The notes under the pieces are model-generated. The model was not told the DNA's origin. It made no database searches and worked only from the letters and a program-made list of their open reading frames with translations. Positions 62,044 through 64,000 of a DNA stretch of 64,000 nucleotides are shown here, piece after piece. The translations under genes and the position numbers were made by a program. Source of the stretch: Amarolinea sp964580725 (GTDB lineage Bacteria; Chloroflexota; Anaerolineae; SSC4; Amarolineaceae); assembly GCA_964580725.1 (NCBI GenBank), contig CAZOLV010000003.1:1-64000 (forward strand). Direction: 5' to 3'. Numbering within the stretch: the first letter of the stretch is position 1; each line of letters opens with the position of its first letter.

Positions 62044-63737
62044 GCCTGCCACTCCTCATCGCCGGCTTCGACGCCGCCTGTTGGGAATACATCGTCCCCT
62101 GGCTGCAAGAGGGCGCCCTACCCAACCTGGCCCGCCTGCTCCAACAGGGACGCCCCGGTATCCTCCGCTCCACCATGCCCGCCCTCACCCCCGTCGCCTG
62201 GGCCACCCTCGCCACCGGCTACAACCCTGGCCGCCACGGCGTCTTCGAATGGAACCGCCTGACGCACGACGCCGGCGGCGCCCCCCGCCTGCGCCTTCAC
62301 ACCTCCCACACCCTCCAGGGCACACCCTTCTGGCGTCGCCTTGACACCCACGGCCTGCGCGTTGGCCTCATCAACATCCCCCTCACCTTCCCCCCGCAAC
62401 CGCTCGACGGCTGCGTCCTCTGCGGCTACCCCCTGCACGATCCACAGCGTCGCTACCTCTACCCCCCCGACCTCCTGCCCGCCCTGGAGGCCGAATTTGG
62501 CCCCTACGAGCCGGGCCACCTCGAAGGTATGTTGGCCGAGGGCGCCGACTGGTACGCCGCCGACCTGCGCGCCCAAGAGTTCCAGGTCGCCGCCGCTATT
62601 CGTCTGACCAACCAGTTGCAGCTCCACGTCCTCGCCATCAACCTCATGCTGCCCGATCACGCCAATCACCTGGCCCGCGACATGCACGGCGTACGCCAGG
62701 CCTACATTGACAGCGACCGTCACCTCGGCCAACTCCTGGCCGCCCTGCAGCCGCACAACCTCATCCTGCTCTCCGACCACGGCTCGCGCCGTATCCAGGG
62801 CAAGTTCTACATCAACCAATGGCTGCACGAACAGGGCCTCCTCACCTGGACCCCCCGCCCCGCCGCCGATCCCGCCGGCGACCTGAACTGGCTCTTGCTC
62901 CAGGCCCTGCGCGACCGGCATCTTCCCGCCCCTCTGGAAAAAATCACGCGCAACGCCCTGCGCCGCCTGCTGCCACAGCGTAACGGCGCTCTGTCCCCCT
63001 GGGCCGCCCGCTTGCTCGCCCGCCTTGCCCCCGCCGCCTACCGCGCCTACGCCTTCGACTCCCAACCAGACTGGGCGCGCTCCCGCTTCTTCTCCTTCGG
63101 CTCGCTCATCTATGAAACCGCCGCCGGCCAACCTCCCGGCTCATCCCCCACCGCCGCCGACCTGCGCGCCCGCCTGCTTGCCCTACGTGACCCCGCCGGC
63201 AAGCCCGTCTTCCGCGACGTCATCCCCTCCGCTGACATCTTCCACGGCCCGCAGCTCAGCGAAGCCCCCGCCCTCATCCTGGACACCTTCAGCCCCACCC
63301 TCGACTGGAGCCTTGCCTTCGCCCCCAACTATCGCACCGACGGCGCTTTCCTGCGCAGCGACGACAGCGGCTTCAACTGGCGCGGCGAACACAGCCGCGA
63401 CGGCATCTTCGTCTTCCACGGCCCCGCCTTCGCTGCCACCGATAGCACGAGCGCCAGTACGAGCCTCGACCCGACCAACCTGGTCAACCTCCCCGTCGCC
63501 GATCTGGCCTCCATCCCCGCCACCGTCCTGCACCTCTGCGGCATCCCCATTCCCCCCGACTACGACGGCCGCGTCCTGCACGAATTCCTGGCCCCCACTG
63601 CCCCCCTCATCCGTGCGCCGGTCCCCTCCCCGCTTCCCGACCTGGCCCCACCCCCCAGCGACCCTGGCGCCCCCATCAGCCCGGCCGAAGAAGCTCTCAT
63701 CGCCGAACAATTGCGCGCCCTCGGCTACGTAGACTGA
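62040..63737 (+). CDS. Alkaline-phosphatase-superfamily phosphodiesterase-like protein
   Basis: A 565-residue soluble protein of the type I phosphodiesterase/nucleotide pyrophosphatase clan. Metal ligands and nucleophile region: GFDAACWEYIVPWL, then STMPALTPVAWATLATG (nucleophile Thr/Ser). Later ligands are in LPDHANHLARD and LLSDHGSRRI. A final EEALIAEQLRALGY matches many AglZ/PglZ-adjacent homologues. Members act on nucleotide-sugar or glycan phosphodiesters; the substrate is unknown. ATGA overlap with the GT2 gene supports a role in the glycan pathway. Confidence 0.87.
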   Translation: MSLPLLIAGFDAACWEYIVPWLQEGALPNLARLLQQGRPGILRSTMPALTPVAWATLATGYNPGRHGVFEWNRLTHDAGGAPRLRLHTSHTLQGTPFWRRLDTHGLRVGLINIPLTFPPQPLDGCVLCGYPLHDPQRRYLYPPDLLPALEAEFGPYEPGHLEGMLAEGADWYAADLRAQEFQVAAAIRLTNQLQLHVLAINLMLPDHANHLARDMHGVRQAYIDSDRHLGQLLAALQPHNLILLSDHGSRRIQGKFYINQWLHEQGLLTWTPRPAADPAGDLNWLLLQALRDRHLPAPLEKITRNALRRLLPQRNGALSPWAARLLARLAPAAYRAYAFDSQPDWARSRFFSFGSLIYETAAGQPPGSSPTAADLRARLLALRDPAGKPVFRDVIPSADIFHGPQLSEAPALILDTFSPTLDWSLAFAPNYRTDGAFLRSDDSGFNWRGEHSRDGIFVFHGPAFAATDSTSASTSLDPTNLVNLPVADLASIPATVLHLCGIPIPPDYDGRVLHEFLAPTAPLIRAPVPSPLPDLAPPPSDPGAPISPAEEALIAEQLRALGYVD

Positions 63738-63739
63738 AC

Positions 63740-64000
63740 GTGACGCCTACGCTCTCCATTTTTCTCATCGTTCCTCCCGCCAGCCGCCCCGACTGGCTCC
63801 TGGCCAGCCTGCGCCAACTGATCGCCCGCCCCGACCTGGAACTGCTTGTCGCCAGCGCCCCCGACGCCTTCGACCTCATCGTTCCCTTTGCCGCCCACCT
63901 GCGCCTCTGGCGCGCCGGGCAGACCGCAGATTTCGACCCCGCCTCCCTCTTTCCCGACCTGGCCCAGCTCGCCCGCGGCCAGCTCTTCACCTGGTTTTGG
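63740..64000 (+). CDS. Partial glycosyltransferase-like protein (truncated by window end)
   Basis: An open frame with a GTG start at 63740 runs to the window edge, giving 87 residues (TPTLSIFLIVPPASRPDWLL...FDLIVPFAAHLRLW). The opening strand-turn-helix pattern resembles the start of a GT2 glycosyltransferase. It lies 2 bp after the phosphatase-like gene. The rest of the protein is outside the window, so the family is tentative. Confidence 0.55.
   Translation, partial: MTPTLSIFLIVPPASRPDWLLASLRQLIARPDLELLVASAPDAFDLIVPFAAHLRLWRAGQTADFDPASLFPDLAQLARGQLFTWFW

Overview
The window is a GC-rich bacterial chromosome segment, most likely from a Chloroflexota member close to Anaerolineae/Caldilineae. 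That placement is an inference from gene content and protein style (PrsW-like protease, multi-GAF histidine kinases, a GH63/GH13_18 glucosylglycerate-type operon, Pro/Thr-rich secreted proteins), not from a marker gene. Two runs of exactly 100 N (17289-17388 and 43632-43731) show a draft scaffold. Both runs are flanked by the same exact 55-bp duplication, so they look like assembler joints inside repeats.

Region 1 (1-9958, minus strand) is a complete type I-E CRISPR-Cas locus, cas3-cse1-cse2-cas7-cas5-cas6e-cas1-cas2, running into a CRISPR array of which only the first repeat (1-28) is visible. Its Cas3 carries a full HTH-WYL transcription-regulator module at the N-terminus. A 6-3-6 palindrome lies between the cas3 promoter and the cas3 ribosome binding site. 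A small winged-helix gene precedes cas3. IS66 and TPR-protein debris (10077-10508) marks the edge of the locus.

Region 2 (10757-17081, plus) is a membrane/secreted proteolysis cluster: a PrsW-like protease, a membrane-anchored protein, a secreted trypsin-like protease with three repeats, and a secreted HExxH metallopeptidase. Next come a 23-bp tandem repeat array and an AAA/DUF4143 ATPase with a near-leaderless promoter (17234-18840).

Region 3 (18947-35169, plus) is a LacI-controlled carbohydrate operon. It holds a substrate-binding lipoprotein made of two fused tandem copies, a permease with a large SH3-like insert, a second permease, a MsmX-type ATPase, a GT4 glycosyltransferase, a GH63 enzyme, a broken GH13_18 fragment, MDR and Gfo/Idh dehydrogenases, a GH36 enzyme and an intact GH13_18 phosphorylase. 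The GH63/GH13_18 pair suggests uptake and use of glucosylglycerate-like compounds. Intercistronic hairpins follow the binding-protein gene and the second permease gene.

Region 4 (35196-46055, minus) holds a beta-helix lipoprotein and a three-gene signalling cluster: an S1-S1-receiver-GAF-histidine kinase, a receiver-7xGAF-histidine kinase, and a receiver fused to a kinase-like phosphotransferase. The first two genes are separated by an 8-bp microsatellite. This cluster is the best candidate for an undescribed regulatory system.

Region 5 (46209-64000, plus) is a surface-glycan cluster. It contains an acyltransferase, glycosyltransferases, a B12-radical SAM enzyme, an O-antigen ligase-like polymerase/ligase, an Asp-box secreted protein, Wzm/Wzt-type ABC export genes with an RTX protein between them, three tandem sulfotransferases and an alkaline-phosphatase-fold enzyme. 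It is consistent with synthesis, sulfation and export of an extracellular polysaccharide. The coding strand becomes very C-rich toward the right end.
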